A stretch of 22,713 nucleotides of DNA from the NCBI GenBank assembly GCA_049515555.1, contig JBEKTY010000171.1, forward strand, positions 1 through 22,713. Direction: 5' to 3'. The DNA is from JBEKTY01 sp049515555 (GTDB lineage: Bacteria; Planctomycetota; Planctomycetia; Pirellulales; Thermoguttaceae). The notes beneath the pieces are model-generated. The model saw only the letters and a program-made list of their open reading frames with translations, was not told the DNA's origin and made no database searches. The position numbers were made by a program, and so were the translations under genes. Shown one piece after another: positions 1 through 6,991 of the stretch; the first letter of the stretch is position 1; each line of letters starts with the position of its first letter.

Positions 1-60
1 GCCGCGGGAAACGACGTGGTACAGGGCGTCGGGAAAGTCGATGCGGGGTGCTCGGGGCAT
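1..60 (-). CDS. REP-associated tyrosine transposase (IS200-like Y1 family), N-terminus only
   Basis: Reading leftwards from the ATG at 60, the first 20 codons include RIDFPDALYHVVSRG. This matches the characteristic opening of RAYT/TnpA-REP single-strand transposases (usual pattern: P-R-I-E-F-P-G-A-x-Y-H-V-x-S-R-G-N). The gene runs off the left edge, so the HUH motif and catalytic tyrosine cannot be seen. RAYTs are known to be linked with REP palindromes that they are thought to mobilise. This copy sits 62 bp beyond the metV stop, next to a locus full of palindromic elements. Whether it acts on the GGGGACAGTCCC element is inference. The family call is fairly sure, but completeness is unknown. 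Confidence 0.75.
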   Translation of the reverse strand, partial: MPRAPRIDFPDALYHVVSRG

Positions 61-66
61 GCCCGG

Positions 67-95
67 ATTATACCACTTCCCGCGCACGCGGTAAA
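67..95 (-). promoter_or_regulatory. Sigma-70-like promoter of the RAYT gene
   Basis: On the minus strand a perfect TATAAT (72-67) follows TTTACC (95-90) with a 17-nt spacer. Only six bases separate the -10 box from the ATG at 60, so the predicted start of transcription falls at or next to the start codon. That would give a leaderless mRNA. The box geometry is read directly from the sequence; leaderless expression is inference. Confidence 0.6.
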
Positions 96-122
96 GTGAA
101 TATTGAAAGTCTGACCCCGATC

Positions 123-905
123 CTACTTGGCGAGCAGGCTGCCGATGTGCTGGTCTTCGCGGACCACGCGGCGCGGGCCGCCGTCCCAGCCGGTCGACCA
201 GTCGTGCGGCGGGGCGATTGTCCGGAGTTGCTCGACGATTCCCAGGGCCGAGGCCCGATCGTAGATCCGCTGCCAGCCGCACTCGGTATCGGGCCGGACT
301 TCGCAGATGCCGTCGCGTGAGCCGCCGCAGGGGCCGTTCAGCAGGCGCTTGGCGCAGCGGGTGATGGGGCAGATGCCGGCGAACTCGCCCAGCCGGCACT
401 GGCCGCAGCCGGCGCATTTTTCGGTCCACACGCCCTGCGACTGGAGAATGCCGATGAACTGGGTGTTCAGGCCCGGATAGACCGGCGTGGCGGGGAAGCG
501 TTCGGCGAGGGCCTGAACGCCCGCCCCGCAGCCCAGCGAGCAGATGGCGTCGTACTCGGGCACGCGGGGGGCCAGGAGGTCGATGAAGGCATCTTCGCAC
601 TGCCGCTCGATGGTACACTCGTCGACCTGCGTGCAGAGGGGGACAGTCCCGGTTTCGGCCTGCGGGCCGGCCTGAGCAAGGGGAACAGTCCCAGTTTCGT
701 CGGACGAAACTTGGGACAGTCCCCGGCCGGCCCGGCCGGCCAGTCGCAGCGACATGCGGAGGGCCGAGGCCAGTATGCCCACCTCGCGCTCGCCGCCGGC
801 CAGGCAGACCGTAACGCAGGTGCCGCAGCCCACCAGCAGCACGCGCTGGTGCTTCTGGATCATCGCCCGGATTTCCGGGATTTTCTTGCGATCGGCGACA
901 ATCAT
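123..905 (-). CDS. metV: MetV-like methylenetetrahydrofolate reductase partner (C-terminal zinc-finger domain protein)
   Basis: A 260-residue protein of the MetV family, which in acetogens forms a complex with MetF and links it to an Fe-S/flavin electron module. An N-terminal GCGTCVTVC segment (C27, C30, C34) is followed by LAGGEREVGILASALR. The C-terminal cysteine-rich zinc-binding domain carries C164, C167, C170, C179, C184, C193 and C201, including CAKRLLNGPCGG, and ends with the family's DWSTGWDGGPRRVVRED-type tail. Start ATG at 905 gives the usual family N-terminus MIVADRK. Oddity: residues about 61-89 are encoded by one partial and one full palindromic element (639-650, 680-724), translated as GLSQVSSDETGTVPL plus ETGTVPL. 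They sit in a loop between conserved blocks, so the protein is about 30 residues longer than expected. It is the last gene of the cluster, 118 bp after mvhD, with the gap filled by repeats. Confidence 0.9.
   Translation of the reverse strand: MIVADRKKIPEIRAMIQKHQRVLLVGCGTCVTVCLAGGEREVGILASALRMSLRLAGRAGRGLSQVSSDETGTVPLAQAGPQAETGTVPLCTQVDECTIERQCEDAFIDLLAPRVPEYDAICSLGCGAGVQALAERFPATPVYPGLNTQFIGILQSQGVWTEKCAGCGQCRLGEFAGICPITRCAKRLLNGPCGGSRDGICEVRPDTECGWQRIYDRASALGIVEQLRTIAPPHDWSTGWDGGPRRVVREDQHIGSLLAK
639..724. repeat. GGGGACAGTCCC palindromic element, copy 1 (partial + full), inside metV
   Basis: A partial arm lies at 639-650. A full 45-bp copy lies at 680-724, with stem AGTTTCGTCGGACGAAACT and a one-base insertion (GGGGAACAGTCCC) in the left arm. 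The full copy is translated in the metV frame without a stop. The insertion in the arm changes the element length to 45 bp, a multiple of three. Confidence 0.9.
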
Positions 906-907
906 GA

Positions 908-946
908 TTAGGGATTTGGGGATTTAGGGATTTGGGGATTTAGGGG
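908..946. repeat. GGGGATTT/AGGGATTT octamer array, between mvhD and metV
   Basis: About five units of alternating AGGGATTT and GGGGATTT, G-rich on the plus strand. The array begins three bases upstream of the metV start codon and occupies the place where a ribosome binding site would be. No Shine-Dalgarno sequence is visible on the coding strand here. Confidence 0.9.
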
Positions 947-954
947 ACGCGAGG

Positions 955-1010
955 TATCCGGCACACTCCGTGTGCCGCTGCTAGAAACGGCACACGGAGT
1001 GTGCCGGATA
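955..1010. repeat. 23-bp perfect inverted repeat (CGGCACACTCCGTGTGCCG class)
   Basis: Arms 955-977 and 988-1010 are exact reverse complements around a 10-nt loop. The core GGCACACTCCGTGTGCC is itself nearly palindromic. The same element occurs at 14956-15017 inside a coding sequence. Here it lies between mvhD and metV and could form a strong hairpin in the transcript. It is followed by short CATTGG/TCATTGG repeats to 1035 that also encode the last residues of MvhD. Confidence 0.9.
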
Positions 1011-1023
1011 CATTGGACATTGG

Positions 1024-1506
1024 TCATTGGTCATTCGTCGCTAAAGACTGCTCTTGCTCATCAGCCAGCGAGGCGATGGTTGCATGGCCGTTGCGGCGTA
1101 AGGGGCTGGGGCCCAGTTTCTTTAGCCGCTCGGTCATCAGGGTTACGATCTCGGCGAAGCGGATGCCCTCGGCCGATGATAGGTTGAACATTTCCAGGCG
1201 CTCTCGCTCCAGGCCGATTTCGGCCAGCAGGGTTTGGGCCCGCTCGACGCGCCGCCGGGCCCGCAGGTTGCCCTCCAGGAAATGGCAGCCGCCCTCGAGG
1301 CAGCCGGCGACGATGACGCCGTCGGCGCCGCGCTCGAAGGCGGTCAGCAGGTAGTTCACCTCGATCTTGCCCGTGCACGGCAGCCGCAGCACGCGGACGT
1401 TATCCGGGTATTGGCGGCGCATGGAGCCGGCCAGGTCGGCCGCCGCATAGGCGCAATAGTGGCAGCAGAAGGCCAGGATCAGCGGTTCGTCGTTCATGCT
1501 TTTCAT
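1024..1506 (-). CDS. mvhD: MvhD/FrhD-like hydrogenase iron-sulfur subunit
   Basis: A 160-residue [2Fe-2S] protein of the MvhD family. MvhD transfers electrons between a hydrogenase or dehydrogenase and HdrA in Hdr complexes. Family landmarks are FCCHYCAYAAADLAG (C14, C15, C18), LRLPCTGKIE (C44) and VAGCLEGGCHFLEGN (C69, C74), followed by the helical RARRRVERAQTLLAEIGLE segment and the end motif LGPSPL. Start ATG at 1506 is chosen over ATG 1497, three codons later; both are possible and neither has a clear ribosome binding site. A palindromic element abuts the start. The last residues (about 20 after LGPSPL) extend beyond the family end and run into CATTGG-type repeats. The gene lies 65 bp after the NuoG-'HdrA gene, which fits a subunit of the same complex. 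Confidence 0.9.
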   Translation of the reverse strand: MKSMNDEPLILAFCCHYCAYAAADLAGSMRRQYPDNVRVLRLPCTGKIEVNYLLTAFERGADGVIVAGCLEGGCHFLEGNLRARRRVERAQTLLAEIGLERERLEMFNLSSAEGIRFAEIVTLMTERLKKLGPSPLRRNGHATIASLADEQEQSLATNDQ

Positions 1507-1512
1507 TTCGAA

Positions 1513-1556
1513 GGGGACAGTCCCATTTTCGTCGGACGAAAATTGGGACAGTCCCC
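1513..1556. repeat. GGGGACAGTCCC palindromic element, copy 2 (intergenic)
   Basis: A full 44-bp copy with stem ATTTTCGTCGGACGAAAAT, between the NuoG-'HdrA stop and the mvhD start. It is the only one of the seven full copies in the window that is not translated as part of a recognised gene. Confidence 0.9.
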
Positions 1557-1571
1557 GTTTTATAATACCGT

Positions 1572-4500
1572 TCAACTTGTTTTCCAGGCGTTCTGGGCGA
1601 CGCCGACCTCCTCGGGGTAGACGGGCAAGCGGGCCGGGGGCCGGCGGTCCGGATCGAGCAGCCCGTCCATGGCGGCCAGAATCTGGATATCGACGAAGTG
1701 GCGGAGCGTGATGGCCTTGGCCGGGCACTCGGCGGAGCAACTGCCGCAGCCCATGCACACCGCCCCCTGCACCTCGGCCTTGTTCTGCGGTCCGACCCGC
1801 GGGGCGAGATAGGGGCAGACGTGCACGCAGGTCATGCAGGAGATGCACTGGTCGGGATCGACCCAGGCGATCTGGCCGCTGACGGGGATCCGCTTGCGGG
1901 AGAGGATGGCGGCGGCCCGGCCCGCCACGGCCGTGGCCTGCGAGATGGTCTCGGCGATGAACTTGGGGGCGTGGGCCGCCCCGCACAGGAACAGCCCTTC
2001 GCTGGCGAAATCCACCGGCCGCAGCTTGACGTGCGCCTCGAGGAAGAAGCCGTCGGCGTTCAGCGGCACGCGGAGCAGCTCGGAGAGCTCGGCCCGATCG
2101 GCGGCCGGCACGGCCGGCGCCGCCAGTACTACCAGGTCCGGCTCGATCGTCATTGGCCGGCCCAGCGAGGGCTCGTTGAATCGCAACCGCAGCTTAGTAT
2201 GGGCCGACGAACTGCTTCCGTATTCATCACGCTCCGCGTGATGCCCTTCCTCTCGCGGAGCGAGAGGAGTACGGGAAATTTCCTCTCGCGGAGCGAGAGG
2301 AGTACGGGAGATTTCCTCTCGCGGAGCGAGAGGAGTACGGGAAGTGCCGTTCTGTTCGAGCTCGGGCGGGTGCTCGGGCTCGTAGCGCACGAAGAGCACG
2401 CCCGCCTCGCGGGCCTCGCGGTAGGCCGACTCGCGGAAGCCATAGGTCCGCATGTCGCGGTACAGGACGACGATCCGCGCCGCCGGCCAGCGGCGTTTCA
2501 GCTCCAGGGCGTTCTTGACGGCCGTCGTGCAGCAGACGCGGCTGCAATAGGGCCGCTTTTCGTCGCGCTGCTCGACGCACTGGATCATGGCCACGGTGGC
2601 CTCGGGCGGCAGATCGATCTGGCCGCGGCCCAGGCGGTCGGACAGTTCCAACTGCGTCAGTACCCGATCGCTGCGGCCGTAGGCGTAGGTGGTCGGCGGC
2701 TGCTCCTCGGCGCCGGTGGCCACCACCACCACGCCGTGATGGATCTCGCGGCTCTGCTGGCCGGCCGAAGGTCCGGGCGAAGGGGACAGTCCCATTTTAG
2801 TCGGACTAAAATTGGGACAGTCCCCGGGACGATTGGGACAGTCCCCGTCAAGGGCCACGATCTGGGAGGTGAACTCGCCGACGTGGCCGGCGACGCGCGT
2901 TACGCGGCTGCGCAGGTTGACGGTGATCCGTGGATGCCCGGAGACTCGGCCGATGGTCTCGGCCAGCAGGGCCTGCACGTCGTGGCCCTCGAGGGTGCGG
3001 TGGATGCGGCGGGCGGTGCCGCCCAGCTCGGCGCTGCGCTCGACGAGGTGCACGGGGAAGCCCTGATCGGCCAGGGCCAGGGCCGCGGTCATGCCGGCGA
3101 TGCCGCCGCCGACGACCAGAGCGGCGCTATTGACCGGGGCGCTGGTCTCCTCGAGCGGCTGGAGTTGGGCGGCCCGGGCGGCCGCCATCCGCACCAGGTC
3201 GATGGCCTTGCGGGTGGCCGCGTCGGGATGGCCCGAATGGACCCACGAGCACTGATCGCGGATATTGGCCATTTCCAGCAGGTAGGGATTCAGGCCCGCG
3301 TCGCGGAGCGTGTCGCGGAAGATCGGCTCGTGGGTCCGCGGCGTGCAGGAGGCCACCACCACGCGGTTCAGGCGGTTGGCGACGATCTTCTGCTTCATGC
3401 GGTCCTGGTTGTCGTCGGCACAGGTGTACGTGTTGCTCTCGGCCAGGACGACGTGGGGTAACTTATGGGCCTCGGCCACCACGCGGGCCACGTCGACCAC
3501 CGAGGCGATGTTGCTGCCGCAATGGCAGACGAAGATGCCCACCCGCGGCGGCTCGTCGGCGATGTCGCGCTCGGGCGGATAGGTCTTGGTTCGCACGCGG
3601 GTGCCCCGCGCCGGGGCCAGCAGGGTCATGGCCCGGGCTGCCGCGGCGCTGGCCTGCATTACCGTGTCGGGGATGTCCTTGGGCTCCTGGAAGGCCCCGC
3701 CCACGAAGACCCCCGGCCGCGAGGTGTCCAGCGGGCGGAACTCGTCGGTCTGGGCGAAGCCCCAGCGATTCAGCAGCACGCCCAGCCGCTCGGCCTGGGC
3801 TTGCAGGCTGGCGCTGGGTTCCAGCCCCAGCGACAGCACGACCAGGTCGAATTCCTCCTCGACCGGCCGGGTCTGCGGGTCGGCATAGACCAGGCGCAGG
3901 TTGCGGTTGTCGGGCATTTCGTACAGCCGCGAGACGAAGGAGCGGACGTAGCGGACGCCCAACTGGTTCTTGGCCCGATCGCAGTAGCGGTCGAAATCCT
4001 TGCCGAAGGCCCGCAGATCGAGGAAGAAGATGGTCACGTCCAGGCCCGGCTCGTGCTCCTTGGCCAGGATGGCCTCCTTGGTGGCGGCCATGCAGCAGAT
4101 CGAGGAGCAATAGTCGTTGTCGCAGCCGGAATCGCGCGAGCCGACGCACTGGATGAAGGCCAGGCGTTTGGGCGGCCGGCCGTCGGTCACGCGGCGGATG
4201 TGGCCTTGGGTGGGGCCGGCGGCCGAGAGCATCCGCTCGAACTGCACGCTGCTCAAGACGTTGGGGGCCAGGCCGTAGCCGAATTCGCCGCGGCGGGTGG
4301 CGTCGAAGGCCTCGAACCCCGGCGTGAGCACGACGCTGCCCACCTCCAGCTCCTGCTTCTCCGGCTCCTGCTCGTAGTCGATGGCCCCCGCCTGGCAGAC
4401 CTGCGAGCAGAGGCCGCACTGACCGGAGCGGAAGTGGATGCAGTTGTCGCGGTCGATGACCGGCACGCGGGGGGCGGCCTGCGGATGGGCCAGGTCGATG

Positions 4501-5138
4501 CAGGGCCGGGCCGTCAGGTACTGGTCGAAGCCCGTTTGGTGCGGTGTGACGCGGCGGGCGGTGATCGTGGCCAGGTCGATGGCCCCCGTGGGGCAGACGA
4601 AGGCGCACGCCCCGCAGGCCTGGCACTGCATGGTGGGCTGCTCGAAGGCGGTGCGGACCTGCCGCGACTCGCCGCGGCCGAAGAGGTTGATCGCCCCCCG
4701 GCCCATCATTTCGTTGCACACGCGGGTGCACAGGCCGCACAGGATGCACTTCCCCTCGGCGGCCGGCTGGAAGGGCGTGGAGGTTACGCCCAGCCCGGCG
4801 GCCACCGCGGCCAATTCTTTCGAGTCGGGGGCCTGGGCCAGCAGCAGCTCGAGCACCACCCGGCGGGCCGCCTGCACGTCGGGCGTCTCGGTACGCACCG
4901 TAAGGCTGCTGGTGATGGGGTGGCTGCACGAGGCGACCAGTTGCCCGCCGCGGGGCGTCTGGAGCTCGACCAGGCACACGCGGCAGACGCCGTAGGGCAG
5001 CAGGCCGCGGTAATTGCAGAGCGTGGGGATGCTGACGCCCGCGGCCCGCGCGGCATCGAGGATCGTGGTGCCCCGCGGCACTTCCGCCGTGCGGCCGTCG
5101 ATGCTGATCGGAATCCGGTCGGTTGCCATTGCTTCCAT
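1572..5138 (-). CDS. hdrA: NuoG N-terminal domain fused to a split, double-unit HdrA
   Basis: A predicted 1188-residue electron hub. Residues 1-185 resemble the NuoG/HydA N-terminus: a [2Fe-2S] set C41, C52, C55, C71, then two [4Fe-4S] sets C131/134/137/141 and C172/175/178/182. The usual NuoG His-Cys cluster is missing. Residues about 212-510 resemble HdrA from the second half of its inserted ferredoxin domain onward (C233, C241, C244, C248), with the AFIQCVGSRD and YCSSICCMAATKEAILAKEH segments. Residues about 530-1150 form a second, complete HdrA unit: FVCHCGSN, ASCTPRTHEP, FAD motif VVGGGIAGMTAAL (676-688), and a C-terminal ferredoxin with C1098/1101/1104/1108 and C1128/1131/1134/1138. 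The first FAD-binding half is absent and lies in the 6988-7944 gene. Repeats are translated at residues 765-787 and about 930-966. Start ATG 5138 lies two bases after the nuoF stop; ATG 5129 is an alternative. Confidence 0.88.
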   Translation of the reverse strand: MEAMATDRIPISIDGRTAEVPRGTTILDAARAAGVSIPTLCNYRGLLPYGVCRVCLVELQTPRGGQLVASCSHPITSSLTVRTETPDVQAARRVVLELLLAQAPDSKELAAVAAGLGVTSTPFQPAAEGKCILCGLCTRVCNEMMGRGAINLFGRGESRQVRTAFEQPTMQCQACGACAFVCPTGAIDLATITARRVTPHQTGFDQYLTARPCIDLAHPQAAPRVPVIDRDNCIHFRSGQCGLCSQVCQAGAIDYEQEPEKQELEVGSVVLTPGFEAFDATRRGEFGYGLAPNVLSSVQFERMLSAAGPTQGHIRRVTDGRPPKRLAFIQCVGSRDSGCDNDYCSSICCMAATKEAILAKEHEPGLDVTIFFLDLRAFGKDFDRYCDRAKNQLGVRYVRSFVSRLYEMPDNRNLRLVYADPQTRPVEEEFDLVVLSLGLEPSASLQAQAERLGVLLNRWGFAQTDEFRPLDTSRPGVFVGGAFQEPKDIPDTVMQASAAAARAMTLLAPARGTRVRTKTYPPERDIADEPPRVGIFVCHCGSNIASVVDVARVVAEAHKLPHVVLAESNTYTCADDNQDRMKQKIVANRLNRVVVASCTPRTHEPIFRDTLRDAGLNPYLLEMANIRDQCSWVHSGHPDAATRKAIDLVRMAAARAAQLQPLEETSAPVNSAALVVGGGIAGMTAALALADQGFPVHLVERSAELGGTARRIHRTLEGHDVQALLAETIGRVSGHPRITVNLRSRVTRVAGHVGEFTSQIVALDGDCPNRPGDCPNFSPTKMGLSPSPGPSAGQQSREIHHGVVVVATGAEEQPPTTYAYGRSDRVLTQLELSDRLGRGQIDLPPEATVAMIQCVEQRDEKRPYCSRVCCTTAVKNALELKRRWPAARIVVLYRDMRTYGFRESAYREAREAGVLFVRYEPEHPPELEQNGTSRTPLAPREEISRTPLAPREEISRTPLAPREEGHHAERDEYGSSSSAHTKLRLRFNEPSLGRPMTIEPDLVVLAAPAVPAADRAELSELLRVPLNADGFFLEAHVKLRPVDFASEGLFLCGAAHAPKFIAETISQATAVAGRAAAILSRKRIPVSGQIAWVDPDQCISCMTCVHVCPYLAPRVGPQNKAEVQGAVCMGCGSCSAECPAKAITLRHFVDIQILAAMDGLLDPDRRPPARLPVYPEEVGVAQNAWKTS
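2226..2345. repeat. Three tandem 33-bp palindromic units inside hdrA, plus a neighbouring small palindrome
   Basis: Three near-identical 33-bp units start at 2247, 2280 and 2313. Each holds the hairpin CCTCTCGC-GGA-GCGAGAGG. In the hdrA frame each unit encodes 11 residues (SRTPLAPREE plus I). A separate palindrome, ATCACGCTCCGCGTGAT, lies at about 2226-2243. The stretch falls at residues about 930-970, between conserved blocks of the second HdrA unit, and is low in family-like sequence. Confidence 0.9.
2780..2844. repeat. GGGGACAGTCCC palindromic element, copy 3 (full + partial), inside hdrA
   Basis: A full copy lies at 2780-2823 with the variant stem ATTTTAGTCGGACTAAAAT, in which both arms changed together. 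It is followed by a partial arm at 2831-2844. It is translated as GDCPNFSPTKMGLSPS at hdrA residues 765-787, in a loop of the second flavoprotein unit. This variant carries stop triplets in unused frames but is open in the frame used. Confidence 0.9.
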
Positions 5139-5140
5139 CG

Positions 5141-6991
5141 TCAGTCTTTCGGGCCGAGGGGGACAGTCCCATTTTCGTCGGACGAAAATTGGGACAGTCC
5201 CCGCGAAAATTGGGACAGTCCCCCGGGAACGATTCGGCGTTCGAACTCGTCGCGGAAGTGGGTCAGCGTGGTGAGCACGGCGCCGGGGGCCATGCCGCCC
5301 ATTCCGCACACGGCGGCGGCGCGGATGGTCTTGGCCAGCCGCTCCAGGTTGGCCAGCTCGGCCGCGGTGGCCCGGCCTTCGCACAGGCGGTCCAGGATGC
5401 GGAACATCTGCTTGGTGCCTTCGCGGCAGGGCACGCACTTGCCGCACGACTCGTCGAGGAAGAAGCCCACGAGGAAGCGGGCCATGTCGACCATCGAGGC
5501 GCTGTCGTCGAGGACGATGATCCCGCCGGTGCCGATCATGATCGTGGCGCCGGGGCGGTCTTCGCCGTCGATGGCCAGGTCGAGCATGGAGGGCGGGATG
5601 CAGCCGCGGGCGGCCCCGCCCGCCTGGAGGGCCTTTAGCGGCCGGTCGCCCAGCACGCCGCCGCCGATGCCGTAGACCAGCTCGCGGAGCGAGATGCCGA
5701 AGGGGACTTCCACCAGGCCGGCATTCTTGACCGCCCCTTCGAGCGAGAAGATCGTGGTGCCCGGCGTCTGCGGCGTGCCCATCGCGGCGTACCACGCCGG
5801 GCCGCGGGTGATGATGGGCGGCACGCTGGCCCAGGTCTTCACGTTATTGACCACGGTCGGCTTGCCCCACAGGCCGTGGGTGACGGGATAGGGCGGGCGG
5901 GACCGCGGCTCGCCGGCATGCCCTTCGAGCGACTCGATCAGGGCGGTTTCTTCGCCGCAGATGTAGGCCCCCGCCCCGCAGCGGACCGTAACGTGGAAGG
6001 ACCAGCCGCTGCCCAGGATGTTGTCGCCCAGCAGGCCCCGCTCCTGGGCCTGGTCGATGGCGTGCTGGAGGATCTCGATGGCCAGCGGATACTCGCTGCG
6101 GACGTAGATGAAGCCCTGCCGGGCGCCGATGGCATAGGCGCCGATGAGCATGCCCTCCAGCACGGCGTGCGGGTCGCCTTCCAGCACGGTGCGGTCCATG
6201 TATGCGCCGGGCTCGCCCTCGTCGGCGTTGCAGACCACGTACTTCTCGTCGGCGGGGGCCTGGCGGGCCATTCGCCATTTCTGCCCCGTGGGAAAGGCCG
6301 CGCCGCCGCGGCCCCGCAGCCCCGACTCGACCACCGCCTGGATCACCTCCTCGGGCTTGAGCTCGCTGAGGGCCTTTAGCGCGCCGCGATACGTGCCGCG
6401 AGCGATCGTCTCGTCCAGGCTCATGGGGTCGATCGAGCCGCAATTGCGAAGGATGACCTTCTTCTGCTGTCGGTAGAAATCCAGGCTGGACCATTCGGGC
6501 ACGCCGCCCAGGCCGTTGGCGGCGGCCGGATAGGCGTGCCACTGGCCGGTCGAGACGTGCTCCTCGCCGGCGAAGCGGCCCAAGGCGGTCTCAGTCGACA
6601 GGCCCTCACCGGCGGCGTAACGACCGAGCAGGCGGCGGGTCTTCTCGGGCGTCATCTCGGCGTAACTCACCCGCGGCCCGCCGGGCAGCACGAGGTCCAG
6701 CAGCGGCTCGCGGGAGCAGAAGCCGATGCAACCGGTGCGGCAGACGGCGGCGTCCAGGCCAAGCTGCTCGACGGCCTGCCGGGCGGCGGCCTCGACGGCC
6801 CGGGCCCCCATCGCCACGCCGCAACTGGCCGAGCCCACGAGGATCTTCAGGCGGTCGGGATACAAGGTCGCCCGGCCGGCGGCCTCGGCCCGGTCCAACT
6901 CGGCGGCGCCGGCCGAAGGGGACAGTCCCAGTTTCGTCGGACGAAACTCGGGACAGTCCCCGTCAGTGGTGCTGGCAATCCTTCCGCTCAT
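5141..6991 (-). CDS. nuoF: NuoF/HydB-like NADH-binding flavoprotein subunit
   Basis: A 616-residue protein that should bind NAD(H), FMN and a [4Fe-4S] cluster. It has GLRGRGGAAFPTGQKW (225-240) for FMN/NADH, CNADEGEPGAYMDR (254-267), GAGAYICGEETALIESLEG (339-357), and cluster ligands C516, C519, C522 and C562 in SCGKCVPCREGT and VCGMGG. An N-terminal thioredoxin-like domain (about 48-130) keeps C57, C84, C88 and C92; the first cysteine pair of the family's [2Fe-2S] site is reduced to a single clear cysteine. The C-terminal double ferredoxin of HydB-type proteins is absent. Palindromic elements encode residues 11-25 and about 590-611, so both ends are repeat-derived. The start ATG overlaps the preceding stop by four bases (ATGA), and the next gene begins two bases after the stop. 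It is the likely NADH entry or exit point of the complex. Confidence 0.92.
   Translation of the reverse strand: MSGRIASTTDGDCPEFRPTKLGLSPSAGAAELDRAEAAGRATLYPDRLKILVGSASCGVAMGARAVEAAARQAVEQLGLDAAVCRTGCIGFCSREPLLDLVLPGGPRVSYAEMTPEKTRRLLGRYAAGEGLSTETALGRFAGEEHVSTGQWHAYPAAANGLGGVPEWSSLDFYRQQKKVILRNCGSIDPMSLDETIARGTYRGALKALSELKPEEVIQAVVESGLRGRGGAAFPTGQKWRMARQAPADEKYVVCNADEGEPGAYMDRTVLEGDPHAVLEGMLIGAYAIGARQGFIYVRSEYPLAIEILQHAIDQAQERGLLGDNILGSGWSFHVTVRCGAGAYICGEETALIESLEGHAGEPRSRPPYPVTHGLWGKPTVVNNVKTWASVPPIITRGPAWYAAMGTPQTPGTTIFSLEGAVKNAGLVEVPFGISLRELVYGIGGGVLGDRPLKALQAGGAARGCIPPSMLDLAIDGEDRPGATIMIGTGGIIVLDDSASMVDMARFLVGFFLDESCGKCVPCREGTKQMFRILDRLCEGRATAAELANLERLAKTIRAAAVCGMGGMAPGAVLTTLTHFRDEFERRIVPGGLSQFSRGLSQFSSDENGTVPLGPKD
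5159..5223. repeat. GGGGACAGTCCC palindromic element, copy 4 (full + partial), at the nuoF 3' end
   Basis: A full copy lies at 5159-5202 (stem ATTTTCGTCGGACGAAAAT) and a partial right arm at 5203-5223. They are translated as GLSQFSRGLSQFSSDENGTV and form the NuoF C-terminus, immediately after the conserved FRDEFERRI segment. Confidence 0.9.
6918..6961. repeat. GGGGACAGTCCC palindromic element, copy 5, at the nuoF 5' end
   Basis: A full 44-bp copy with stem AGTTTCGTCGGACGAAACT, translated as GDCPEFRPTKLGLSPS at NuoF residues 11-26, ten codons after the start. The sequence GGCCGAA precedes it, as in copies 6 and 7. Confidence 0.9.

Noticed and set aside
2247..2345. CRISPR array
   Set aside because: The three 33-bp units are directly adjacent with no spacers, contain a hairpin each and lie inside a conserved coding sequence; no cas genes are present.
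1698..5675. Long plus-strand open frames opposite hdrA and nuoF
   Set aside because: They mirror GC-rich codon use of the minus-strand genes, and their translations are His/Gly/Ala-rich without domains, while the minus strand shows clear family motifs.
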